From JALYYC01 sp963795805 (GTDB lineage: Bacteria > Chloroflexota > Dormibacteria > CF-121): a stretch of DNA of 64,000 bases. Below, in pieces: positions 1-8,692 of this stretch. How positions within the stretch are numbered: position 1 is the first letter of the stretch; each line of letters begins with the position of its first letter. The DNA is taken from positions 1-64,000 of the forward strand of contig CAWCIV010000001.1 of the NCBI GenBank assembly GCA_963795805.1, given 5' to 3'. The position numbers and the translations under genes were made by a program. Under the pieces are notes generated by a model. That model worked only from the letters and a program-made list of their open reading frames with translations. It searched no databases and was not told the DNA's origin.

Positions 1-37
1 CGCTGGCAGGACTTCGGCGCAGGGTCGCGGTGATCGG

Positions 38-421
38 CTAGTGGATATCGAGCTCCTGGGCAGGCGCCCCGACATCCCTGAGGAAGTCGTGGAGGCCACC
101 CATGGCCGTCCCAAAATGGCCGGTCTTCGCGGACCGGAGGCTCAGTTCCGTCTGAACCACGTTGACCCGATCCTGCTCCCAGACATCCGGGAAATCCTGT
201 TTGGCACGTTGCTCCCACCGCTCAAGCTGGTTAAGCCGCCTCGATGCCTCGGCCGAAATCTCGGCGATGGACAGCTTCAGAAACTTCGCGATGGCCGGAT
301 CGCCCCAGGCCTCCGCCGCCTCGAGGGCCTCAGGATGTTCCCTGGCATATCGCGCGATCGCCAACGAGACGGCGCTTGAGGATTGTTCCCGCATCTCGGC
401 ATGGGTCTCCGCCTGGTTCAT
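38..421 (-). CDS. Small soluble protein directly behind the toxin gene, candidate immunity protein
   Basis: This 127-residue protein starts with ATG at 421, only 14 bases behind the toxin stop (436-438), and ends with TAG at 38-40. It has no signal peptide or membrane segment and looks mainly helical, charged and cytosolic. I do not recognise the family. In polymorphic toxin loci the gene immediately downstream of the toxin usually encodes the cognate immunity protein, so position alone suggests that it binds one of the two toxic domains upstream. It could instead be an unrelated small protein. Confidence 0.7.
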   Translation of the reverse strand: MNQAETHAEMREQSSSAVSLAIARYAREHPEALEAAEAWGDPAIAKFLKLSIAEISAEASRRLNQLERWEQRAKQDFPDVWEQDRVNVVQTELSLRSAKTGHFGTAMGGLHDFLRDVGAPAQELDIH

Positions 422-435
422 TTGTCAGCCACAGC

Positions 436-3400
436 CTACTTCAAGAGGTCGTCGGCTTTCGCGAACTGTCGGGCCTTCATGAATGCGCACCACTTCGCGA
501 AGATGCCCTTGCCCTTGGCGTCGATCGCGGCCTCCAGCTCCGCCACGCTCCCTTTGAAATAGGCTGCGGCGAGCTTCTCTCTTCCCGCCACATTGGCGAG
601 CTTACGGATCGAGTTCAGCTCATCCTCGTAGAAGCCCGAACGGCTGATCTTTTGCTCGGTGCAAATCTCCCTGGCAAAGAATTCCGTCGCTCCTTCCTTC
701 GCAGCGCCCCCGACCGTGGGGACGAAACCGGCATCGTCCTGGTAGAGATGCATCGCCTCGTGGATGGTCGTGGTCGCTTTCGCACGGTCCTGGTGAAGGT
801 GAATCTCGGTTCCGTCTCGATAGGCGTTGACGCTCGGCTCGATGGCTTTGGCCTGATCAGACGTCATGCCGCGCCCGACGGCGTATTTCTCGAAGGCCGC
901 GGCAAAGGCGGTGGAATCATGGAAGTGAACGTGGCCTTCCGCCTTGATGCCCTGCTTGACCTTCGCCTCGACGTATTGCTTCAAGAATGGGCTCGCATCG
1001 AGATACTCGTCGACTTGCTTTCCCGTCGCGGGACCCTGCTTGCCGGCGCCCTTTTCTTCCGCATCGAGGACCGTCGCTTCGGCGACCATTTCGACCGGGC
1101 TGGCCTCCGCAAGGATCTCGTACTTCCCCGGTGATTTGCCGGGGGCGATGGTCAGATTCTTGAGGCCTTCTGATCGCAGGCGACCGAGGATCTTCTGGGC
1201 GATACCTTGCAAGTCGTGCAAGGTATGCACCGGCTTGCCGAGGAAGGTGGCCAGCTCGGCTCGCGCCTTTGCTTTGACGACGGCCGAGGGGTCCTTTCCG
1301 CCATACATGTCGCCAGCCCGCCCGTGCCCGGCGGCCTTCGCGGCCTCCCGCGCTTTCGGGAGATTTCCCCGATCTTCGGAAACGAAGGTTTCACTCGTGA
1401 TCGGCGTCCTGGCCCCATCTTTCTCGCCCTCGACCGTGTATGCGATCTGGTCGGGGATCCGCTCCAGGAATTCAACGTACTGCATGACGTGAGGGGGGAC
1501 CTGCCCCTGCGCGTCCCGTCCGGCCGGCGGGACCTGATCCGCCAGTCCCGCGGGATACACCGGTCGGACAGTGGCGTAGATATCGCCGTGCTTGCCTCCG
1601 ATCAGGCGTGACACGAACCCTTCGAAGGAGCCCATCCAGCTGCGATTTGATCGGAAAGACATTGGCACAAGGTTCTCGAGTTTGCTGGAGGCGCCAAAGC
1701 GGTCAGCAATCAGATGGCCGGCCTCGTAGCCGCCCTTGCCGATCGGTAGCACGTCGCGGATCGATTCGTTCAGCAGGTCTTCGTCACCCTTTTTTCGGTT
1801 TTCCTCTTTGTTTGTGAGGGGGCCGCCGCTTGACTGCGTCGGCCGGTGGCGGCCGTCGGCCGCGTACGTAAAGGCAGGCTGTTTGCCGCCAACGGAAGCC
1901 TGGCCGACCTTCTTGCCGGGACTGGCCACCGCGACGATGTCGTACTGGCCGCCCTCCTTCGGCGCAAGGTTGAGCTCCTTGAGGCCCTGGGGACGCAGTT
2001 TCTCGAGGACCGACTGGACCGTGGCCTTCAGCTGGTCGACAGTCGCGAACGGCTTGCTGGTGTGCTTCGCGAGCTCTTCGTGGGCCTTCGCCTTGACGGC
2101 CGCGCCTTCGGGCGCCCCGTCTTTCTTTCCTGAGAGCTTGCCCTTGATGAAAGGACGCCGTGCTTCGCCTTGGCCTTGACGAAGGCGACGCCCTGCTGCA
2201 GCTTCTTCTTCGCCCATGCGGCGCCCGCCTTGATCTTGTTGCCGATCCACTTGAAGGGCTTGAGGACGACGCCCAGCACCTTGCTGATGACGTTGTGGAT
2301 CGGCTCCTGGATCGCGTGGATGATCGACTTGATCTTGTCGCTGATGCCGCCAAGCCCTAAGAGGCTGGCGAGGAAGCCGATCGCCACCGGAATGCCTTTA
2401 GCGAGGGCGCCCTCAACCTTGCCGGCCGCCTCGCCGAGTGCCCCACCCGCGATGGCGCCGACCGAGTCGACGATGGCGTTGACCAGCTCGCCGACCTGCT
2501 CGGCGCGATCGATGAAGAAGCGCACGATGTCGTAGATCGCCTTGCAGGCCTTGATGAAGGCGGCGACCGGGTTCAGCAGGCCGATCAGCCACATGATGCC
2601 GGCGATGATGACCTTCTCCTGGATGAAGGCCTTGATCTGGTCCATGATCCCCTGCTTCAGCTCGGAGATCTTGTCCACGACCCATTTCCAGAGCCCGGCC
2701 GGGCCTTCCTTGATCAGCACCTGGAAGAAGGTGACGGTCTTCTCGAGATGCGCCACCACCTCTTCGCCCACGATGCCGACCGCGAGTCCGCGGACGTGGC
2801 CGTAGGTGAGGCCGAGGACCTGCATGATGATCGACAGGATCCCCTTGAGGTCGAACTTCTCCGGCAGCGTCAGCCCGGCGTCGCCGAGCGCGCCGAAGAG
2901 CCAGCTGAGCAGGCCCTTCTTCAGGTGCTCGCCGATGTTCGACATGAACTGCGTGAGGCCCTGCTTGATGCCGCTGACCAGGTTGCCGAGGAACTTGATC
3001 GGGTGGGCGATGATCGAGCCGATGACGCTGACCGCCTTGGCCAGCACGTTCAGCAGCATGTCCTTGAGGTGGCGGATGGTGTTGATCACGCCCATCACGG
3101 CGTCCTTCGCCTTGTCGATCAGGCCCTTGTTGGCCTCCTTCATGTCCTTGATGCGCGAATCGACCGCGTCGCGCGACTCGACATACTTCTTGGCGAGGTC
3201 GTTGACCAGGTCATCCTGTTTGCTGTCGACCTGCTGGGTCAGCTCGTCGAACTTGCCCTGGATGTTCTGCTCCGCTTCCTTGCCGACCTTTTGCAGGTCG
3301 GCGGGCAGGGTGCGCGACGTATTCCTTGATCTGTGACTGGCCGAGTGGCGATCCGCTGCTTCGCCCTGGTCAGCTCGCGGCCGACGATGTCGGCGACGTT

Positions 3401-5057
3401 CCCGATCACGCCCTCCATGCGCGAGAGGTACAGCTCGCGGCCTGACGCGTAGAACTGGTTGACTTCGCCCGGCAGGCCGGCGAACTTGTCCCTGACCCAG
3501 CGGTACTTGCCGCGCAGGCCGCTGTAGCGGTCGTCCTTGTAGGCGGTCATGCGGGTGTCGACGTAACTTTCGAAGCTGGCTCGCGCGCCTTCCTCGCCGG
3601 TCTTGAAGGCGGCGTCGACCTGGCCGTCGATCCCGTTGAGGATCGCGGTCACTTCCGTCTTGGTGTTGCCATAGAGGGTCTCGATCTTTCCCGAGACCTC
3701 GGCGCGGCGGGCTTCGTCGGCACCCTTGGCGCTGCTCTTGCCGCCGGCCACGGCGGTCAACGCCTTGGCCTTGTCTCCATGCATCGCCTGCAAGCCCTGG
3801 GTGGCGGACGCGTTGGCGGAGCCCTTGGCCTTGTCGAGGGTCTGCTGCTCTTGCTGGCGGAACTGTTGCGGGGCCTCCGCGGAGTGCTGCTCCGCCGTCT
3901 GCTTGGCGGCGAGCGCACCGGTGAACTCGGGCTCGTTCGATTCCCGGAGCTGGGGCTCGGTCACCTCCGCGTCGGCCATCGAGGCGTTGACCTCGGCCGG
4001 GCCCTTCGCCAGCGAAACCTCCTCGGCCGGCTTCGGTGCCGGCATCGCGCTGGCGGCGCCGACGGCGGCGGGCGGCGATCCGGGCTGCTCGGCCGGCAGC
4101 GGGGTCACCGGCTTGGGTTGCGCGGCGGACGTATCGGGTGGCGCTTCGGTGGCGCCCTTGATCGGGCCCTCGGCCTGCTGCTTGTTCTGGCCGACGAGCC
4201 CGGTGATCTGGCCCGCCACCTGCGCCGGCCTTCCCCGAGCCTTTGAAGTCGCTGGCCTCTTCCAGGTTCTTCGGGGCCGAGGCGTCGATCGCCTTGCGGA
4301 CGGCGGCCATGAAGGCCTGCTTGTCGAATCCCCCCGGCGGCTGCGCCGCCATCTTGTCGACCTGGGCGGCGCCGGCCTGGCTCGCGACCTGGTTGGCGGG
4401 GCCGACCGCGGCGGCATGCGCCTCGGCAACCTTGGCGTGGGCGGGGGCATGCTGCTTCGATTGCGCGGCCGCACCATGCACGCGGCCCTTCACGGCCTGG
4501 AAGTTCGGATCGGTGTCGGGTGAGGGGGCCGTGCTGACGCCCGCCGGTCCCTCGGCCTCCGCGGTCGCGGGTGCGTCGACGGCTTTCGCCGGCGCCGGGC
4601 CTGCCTGGGGCGCCTTTCCGTTGGCAGCGGCCGGCGCCTGCGGTGAGCCGATCAGCGATCCGAGTGCGCCGCCGAGGCCGGCGACCGCCCCGCCGATCAT
4701 CGGGGCGGGACCGCCGGTCGCCGTGAGGGGCAGCGTCAGCACGGATTCGCCGGCCGCGAGCGCAGGTGCGACCGCACTCTCGTTGCGAGGCGCCGGCGCT
4801 TCCGCGCTCTGCGGGATGGCGCCGGAAGCCTCCGCCGGTTTCGGTGCCTCGCCGCCCTGCGGGAGCTCGCGTGCCCGGGTCGCCTCCATCACCTCGGCGA
4901 TCGCGGCGTTGCCGGCGAACTTCTGTAGGTAGAGCAGCGTTTGCAGGGGCAGCGGAGTTTCCGGCGTGATCGGGCGAGCCTCGGCCGGCGCCTGGCGAGC
5001 GCGTTCTGGCGCAGCCGCCTTTTGAGAGCCGCGTTTGGACTGGAGAGCCTGGCTCAC
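436..5057 (-). CDS. Giant polymorphic toxin: AGNAA-motif N-terminus, nuclease and HExxH metallopeptidase warheads (frameshifted)
   Basis: A protein of about 1540 residues can be read from a GTG at 5057 to the TAG at 436-438, but only by changing frame near 4225, twice near 3310-3345, and near 2155. Each break joins sense to sense, so one-base errors are more likely than decay. Order: a motif LLYLQKFAGNAAIAEVM (residues 41-57) typical of eCIS/DUF4157-associated cargo; a long Ala/Pro-rich linker; a helical section; a hydrophobic-amphipathic section (about 3100-2200) resembling the middle part of those cargo proteins; a 61-residue module; an Endonuclea_NS_2-like nuclease with AGHLIADRFGAS (catalytic His) and NLVP; a second copy of the module; and a gluzincin-like domain with HEAMH (748-762) and a following Glu in KEGATEFF. 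It is likely exported to attack other cells. The export route is not visible here. The toxin role is inferred from these domains and from the small gene behind it. Confidence 0.85.
439..1023 (-). other. C-terminal HExxH metallopeptidase domain of the toxin
   Basis: The last roughly 195 residues contain TTTIHEAMHLYQ (zinc ligands His and His, catalytic Glu) and, 17 residues after the second His, the Glu of KEGATEFF, as in gluzincins. No known family is recognised beyond that. It may be a second warhead, or a protease that releases the nuclease after delivery. Confidence 0.7.
1096..1284 (-). repeat. Toxin linker module, copy B (about 63 residues)
   Basis: The segment begins AVVKAKARAELATF and ends YEILAEASP. 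It is homologous to copy A (1918-2100) and precedes the metallopeptidase domain. The duplication implies that the protein was built from module-plus-warhead cassettes. Confidence 0.85.
1381..1875 (-). other. Nuclease domain of the toxin (DNA/RNA non-specific endonuclease type)
   Basis: The segment carries GYEAGHLIADRFGASSKLEN with the catalytic His of the GHL motif, followed by NLVPMSFRSN. This is the arrangement of the Endonuclea_NS_2/YeeF-type nucleases found at the C-termini of bacterial toxins. Residues between modules A and B of the parent protein form the complete domain. Confidence 0.8.
1918..2100 (-). repeat. Toxin linker module, copy A (about 61 residues)
   Basis: The segment begins AVKAKAHEELAKH and ends YDIVAVASP. 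It matches copy B (1096-1284) along its whole length (KAKA..EL, LGKP/TSKP, L......LR..GLK.L.IAP....YEI...ASP). Each copy sits directly before a warhead domain. Confidence 0.85.
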
Positions 5058-5152
5058 CTGAAGGCAACTATCCCCGCATCGCTGTGTCGGGGCAACGCCA
5101 CGGACGCCAGACTTTCGGGCACAACTCGGTGCCCGAACGGATTAGATGTCGG

Positions 5153-5641
5153 TCAGGCGGCCGCGAGGCCGGATTCGGGATCGCGAAGCAACTCGAGCAA
5201 ATGCGTGCCGAGTCGATCCGGCGCAAAGGCGAAGTCGCTCCATTCCTGGTTGACGCCGTCGATGCGGGCGCGGAACGAGATGCGCGCGGACCTGCCCTTG
5301 ACCCCGGGCAGGACGCCGACGAGGCTCGAAGGGACGACGAACACGGGGCCTTGGAACGCCTTCGTGGCCGAATCCAGGTGACCGAACACGTAGCTGACAC
5401 GGGGGTCGTGGCGGAATCGCGGGGAGGGCGCGATGGCGTCGATGACGAGCCATGTGCCGAAGGGGCCGGTGCTCAGGCGGGACGTGGTCTCGATCCGCAG
5501 ACCGAGCACACCGGGACGCTCCTTGGGGATGCTCACCACCAGGTCGATGTCGTCCTCGCGATCGACCGCAACGACGTCGAGCGTCTTCTCACTGCCACGA
5601 ATCAGCAGGCTGGCAACCTTCTGTTGGGCGAGCTTGGTCAT
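5153..5641 (-). CDS. Unknown 162-residue protein upstream of the toxin
   Basis: The ATG at 5641 follows a good ribosome site (AGGAGAG about 10 bases upstream), and the gene ends 96 bases before the toxin start on the same strand, so the two may be co-transcribed. The sequence is soluble and rich in beta-strand (LVVSIPKERPGVLGLRIETT, FVVPSSLVGVLPGVKG). No signal peptide, membrane segment or recognisable motif was found. A role as loader or chaperone for the toxin is possible but unsupported by sequence. Confidence 0.75.
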   Translation of the reverse strand: MTKLAQQKVASLLIRGSEKTLDVVAVDREDDIDLVVSIPKERPGVLGLRIETTSRLSTGPFGTWLVIDAIAPSPRFRHDPRVSYVFGHLDSATKAFQGPVFVVPSSLVGVLPGVKGRSARISFRARIDGVNQEWSDFAFAPDRLGTHLLELLRDPESGLAAA

Positions 5642-5753
5642 GCTGGACTCTCCTGTGAGTTTGTCTTGGTGGTGGGCATGCTCGTAAAACGAGCCCGCGA
5701 CCCAACTCTGGCGATCCAGCGATAATCGACCCTACAGTGTCACGCAGCGTGGC

Positions 5754-6356
5754 GTGAGTCTGCTTAGTATTCGCTTCGTGATATCCGAGCGGCTGGTTGA
5801 GGTAAGCGGGGAGTTAGTGCGCCTGAGACGCAGGACCACGACAGCGTTGCTACGTCCCGGCATCGGAGCAAGAACCTGCGAGGCGATGCTCAGGCAGCTC
5901 GGGCTTCAGGTTCCGCCCGGCCTGCCCGAGCTTTATGAGTGGCACGACGGTACCGATGCGACGACTGGCGTACCTCTGGGTGATCTCCATCTGTTTCCCG
6001 GGTACTATTTTCTTTCGCTCGAAGATGCCACTCGCAACTACGCGGCGTTTCGCGACGATCCGCGGTGGAACCGGGCCTGGTTACCCATCTTCGCGAACGG
6101 GGGCGGCGATTTCCTCGCACTGGTGTGCCGGGATGGGGGCGGCGATTGGGGCGGCATCGTCCACTTTCGAATTGACGAAGCGGAGCACCCACTGGAGTTT
6201 TCCTCCGCGGAGGCCTTCGTCGAGACCATTGCCGCCGCATACAAGGAGGGGGTCTTTTACGTGGATGAGCATGGCTATCTCGAAATGGACGACCGCACGT
6301 GGATCGCGCTTGCGGCCGAAATGAACCCCGATGTGCCCTATTGGCACAAAACGTGA
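5754..6356 (+). CDS. SMI1/KNR4 (SUKH) family protein
   Basis: The 200-residue protein shows the SUKH pattern: LPELYEWHDGTD, then a Leu-rich segment, LPIFANGGGDFLALV and GGIVHF. SUKH proteins are the most common immunity family in polymorphic toxin loci and also occur as general cytosolic binding proteins. The GTG at 5754 has no clear ribosome site; a second GTG at 5778 is possible. It faces away from the toxin genes across a 112-base gap, so it may neutralise a related toxin from another cell or be an orphan immunity gene. Confidence 0.8.
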   Translation: MSLLSIRFVISERLVEVSGELVRLRRRTTTALLRPGIGARTCEAMLRQLGLQVPPGLPELYEWHDGTDATTGVPLGDLHLFPGYYFLSLEDATRNYAAFRDDPRWNRAWLPIFANGGGDFLALVCRDGGGDWGGIVHFRIDEAEHPLEFSSAEAFVETIAAAYKEGVFYVDEHGYLEMDDRTWIALAAEMNPDVPYWHKT

Positions 6357-6392
6357 GGTGAGGCGCCTACGCGAGTACGCGCGGGCGTGGAC

Positions 6393-6685
6393 TCAGTGCT
6401 CGAACTCGTCCTCGTCGTCGACCAAATCCCAGCGCTGGCCCTGCATCGGCAGGAGAAAGGGCCGCTGGCATTCCAGCACCTGCTCAATTAACTGGGCGAT
6501 CGCGATCTTGGGACCGTATTGGATCCCTTCAGCCTCGAGCCGGGTCCGAACCGTTGCCGGAAGCTCGGCGCTGTCGTGGAGATTGAGGAGTTCCAGGGAT
6601 TCGAGCAGGGCGTCGAGCTCGCGGAGCCGGGCACGCCGGACAAATCCGCTCGATCCGAGGCCAGGACCGTTTGGGGGCGATTCAT
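6393..6685 (-). CDS. Small hypothetical protein, start broken or non-standard
   Basis: The leftward frame ending at TGA 6393-6395 reads like a true protein (LRELDALLESLELLNLHDSA, then IAIAQLIEQVLEC and an acidic tail DDEDEFEH), but no ATG, GTG or TTG exists in this frame for a long way upstream. An ATG at 6685 lies in a neighbouring frame, so a one-base shift between about 6610 and 6680 would give a protein of about 95 residues. No family is recognised. Confidence 0.45.
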
Positions 6686-6749
6686 CAGCCAGCTCCAGCC
6701 TACCCCTCTTGCGTCCCGCGTGCTCGCCCGGACTAGACTCGCTGGCATC

Positions 6750-7334
6750 ATGCCCAGGGCGGTCGGACGCGTGCTTTGCCTGGCCCTGGCCGTGGCCGGT
6801 TTCCTTCCGATCGCCGCGGAGGCCAGTCTCGGCACTGGCGTCAGCGCCAGTCCAATCGTCCTGGCCGAGTCAGCGCACCCCGGCAACTCCTATGCATTGC
6901 CTGCGATGTACGTCGTCAATACCGGGACCGAGCCGTCCGACTATGCGGTCCACGTCGCGCGCCTTTCCCAGGGAGCCCAGCGGGTGGCGCCGGCAGGCTG
7001 GATCCACATCGGCAAACCGCGGTTCCACCTCGATCCGAAGCAGGCGACGTCGGTTCCGCTGACCCTGGACGTTCCCGCAGACGCGTCCCCTGGCGACTAC
7101 ATGACCAACCTGGTCGCCGGGACGGTTCCACCCGGGAGCACCTCGGGGCTTGCGCTCGGCGCCGCCGCGGCCGCCAAGCTCCTCTTCTCGGTGACCCCAT
7201 CGCCCGGCGTTCAGTTTCCGTGGCCATGGCCGGTCTGGGTCTACGTGATACTGGCGCTGGTCCTTGTTGCCGCGGCGGGGATGTACCTCTATCGGCGGTT
7301 GGGATTGAGCGTCCAGATTCAGCGCAAACGTTAG
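6750..7334 (+). CDS. Membrane-anchored Ig-like surface protein, DUF916/WxL-partner-like
   Basis: The 194-residue protein starts with ATG at 6750 and a signal peptide (LCLALAVAGFLPIAAEA). An immunoglobulin-like domain with YVVNTGTEPSDYAVHVARL and VPADASPGDYMTNLVAG follows, then one C-terminal membrane helix (WVYVILALVLVAAAGMYLYR) and a short basic tail. This is the layout of DUF916 proteins, which bind peptidoglycan and partner WxL proteins in Gram-positive bacteria. The three secreted genes that follow on the same strand fit this. The family assignment rests on layout and pattern, not on a search. Confidence 0.75.
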   Translation: MPRAVGRVLCLALAVAGFLPIAAEASLGTGVSASPIVLAESAHPGNSYALPAMYVVNTGTEPSDYAVHVARLSQGAQRVAPAGWIHIGKPRFHLDPKQATSVPLTLDVPADASPGDYMTNLVAGTVPPGSTSGLALGAAAAAKLLFSVTPSPGVQFPWPWPVWVYVILALVLVAAAGMYLYRRLGLSVQIQRKR

Positions 7335-7398
7335 CCCTTTAGGCCCTTGTGCCGGGGTTTTACCGGGAGTATTGTTTCCGCGACGTCGAAGGGGTTAG

Positions 7399-7430
7399 GC
7401 GGCGAGACCGGCTGAGTCCGGTGGCGCCGC
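7399..7430 (+). promoter_or_regulatory. Leader hairpin 20 bases before the secreted-protein gene
   Basis: GCGGCG (7399-7404) pairs with CGCCGC (7425-7430), and ACCGG (7407-7411) pairs with CCGGT (7418-7422) around loop CTGAGT, with a 2x2 internal loop. No T-run follows, so it is not an intrinsic terminator. It may protect or regulate the mRNA of the downstream genes. Confidence 0.4.
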
Positions 7431-7449
7431 AGGGGAGAAGGGGTTTGTG

Positions 7450-8043
7450 ATGCGGAAATGGCATTTCGGCATCGTGGTCGCTTGCCTGCTCGCTGGAATG
7501 ATGCCACTGTCGGCCGCCGCTGGCACCAGCGGCAGCGTCACCGCCACGGTGCCGATTGCGATGCTGTCGATCACCGTCGCCCCATCGACCGTGACCTTTG
7601 GCCAGTGCGGCAGCGGGAACTCGCTCCCTGACAAACTCGGATTTCCAAACGGGATCTGCTTCGCGCCCGCTTTCTACAGCGCGGCAACCGCGATCATCGT
7701 CACGAACACGGGCGCGGCGGGACACATCGATATCACGGGCAGTAATGCGGTGCCAGCCGACAACCTGACGCCCTGGACGCTCTGCGATGAGGGTCCGTCC
7801 TGTACCGGACCGTCCAACCGGCCGGGCCAGGATCAAGCCGCTGTGCGGAGCCTCGGGGTCGTGGGTGTGGTGAACGGCCCGTTTTTGAGCACAAACCCCC
7901 AGTGCGATACCGCCTTTAGCGCGGGCTGCGCCGCTGCCACTGGTCAGAATACCGCGGAGTTTCTGCAATTGACGGGCCCCACCGCATCCACCGACGGGTC
8001 GGACACCTTCACCATCCACGTCACCTGGACCGCTGTCCCGTAG
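7450..8043 (+). CDS. Secreted WxL-like surface protein 1
   Basis: The 197-residue protein starts at ATG 7450 behind GGGGAGAAGG; a GTG at 7447 is also in frame. A signal peptide (VVACLLAGMMPLSAAAG) leads to GTSGSVTATVPIAMLSITVA, a domain with paired cysteines, and the C-terminus DTFTIHVTWTAVP. The last motif resembles the distal WxL motif (x-I-T-W-T-L-x-x-x-P). It is a paralogue of the next gene (8052-8669) in length, signal peptide, cysteine pattern and ending. It is likely wall-associated, perhaps through the membrane-anchored protein upstream. Confidence 0.8.
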   Translation: MRKWHFGIVVACLLAGMMPLSAAAGTSGSVTATVPIAMLSITVAPSTVTFGQCGSGNSLPDKLGFPNGICFAPAFYSAATAIIVTNTGAAGHIDITGSNAVPADNLTPWTLCDEGPSCTGPSNRPGQDQAAVRSLGVVGVVNGPFLSTNPQCDTAFSAGCAAATGQNTAEFLQLTGPTASTDGSDTFTIHVTWTAVP

Positions 8044-8051
8044 GAGGCATC

Positions 8052-8669
8052 ATGTTCACCGCTAAACTTCGCGCGATAATCCCGATCGCGGCCGCGGCCA
8101 TCCTCGCTGCCACGGCGACCCTGCCGGCGGCGGCTGACACGAGCGGCTCCATGCAGCTCAGAATCCCGATTGCGATCTACTCCCTGACGGTTGGCCCGAG
8201 CGGGTCTAATTTCGGACTATGCCAACAGGCCAGTCCGGCGCTAGCGACAACCGGGTTGACCTTTCCCAATGGCACCTGCAAGGCGCCACTTGACTCGAAC
8301 GGAAACCTGGCATACGTCACCATCACGAACACCGGGAATGCCAGCAACATTGATGTTCAGTCAAGTGGGCTGGCCTCGCCGATCGGCGGCGTCACGCCGT
8401 GGGCCGTTTGCGCGCCGCTGGGCAACTGCAGCGGAGCTAACTCCGCGCTGCCGGGTATCGATCAGTTTGCCATCTATACCGAAAATGGAACAGAGCATAG
8501 CGTCGTTGCGTCGAGCGCCTGTGACACGGCCCTGGCCATTGGGGGGACCGGTTGTGCCGCGAGCGCGAACGTCGCGTATCACGAGTGGATCTTGCTCAGG
8601 GGGCCGACCGCGTCGACCGACCCCTCACTCACGTTCGCGACCTCGTTGACCTGGACGGCGGTGCCCTAG
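8052..8669 (+). CDS. Secreted WxL-like surface protein 2
   Basis: The ATG at 8052 follows TAGGAGGCATC, the GGAGG overlapping the previous stop region, so this gene is coupled to 7450-8043. The 205-residue product has a signal peptide ending near PAAAD, the paralogous start GSMQLRIPIAIYSLTVGPSG, shared cysteines, LRGPTASTDPSLTF and the ending LTWTAVP. It shares the block GPTASTD with its upstream paralogue. The cell-surface role is inferred from that layout. Confidence 0.8.
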   Translation: MFTAKLRAIIPIAAAAILAATATLPAAADTSGSMQLRIPIAIYSLTVGPSGSNFGLCQQASPALATTGLTFPNGTCKAPLDSNGNLAYVTITNTGNASNIDVQSSGLASPIGGVTPWAVCAPLGNCSGANSALPGIDQFAIYTENGTEHSVVASSACDTALAIGGTGCAASANVAYHEWILLRGPTASTDPSLTFATSLTWTAVP

Positions 8670-8692
8670 GAGGGCTTCGCCAGGGAAACAAG

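Noticed and set aside
244..1134. Long rightward open frame over the toxin gene
   Set aside because: It is the complement of the nuclease/peptidase toxin and reads as Arg/Gly/Asp-rich shadow without a domain.
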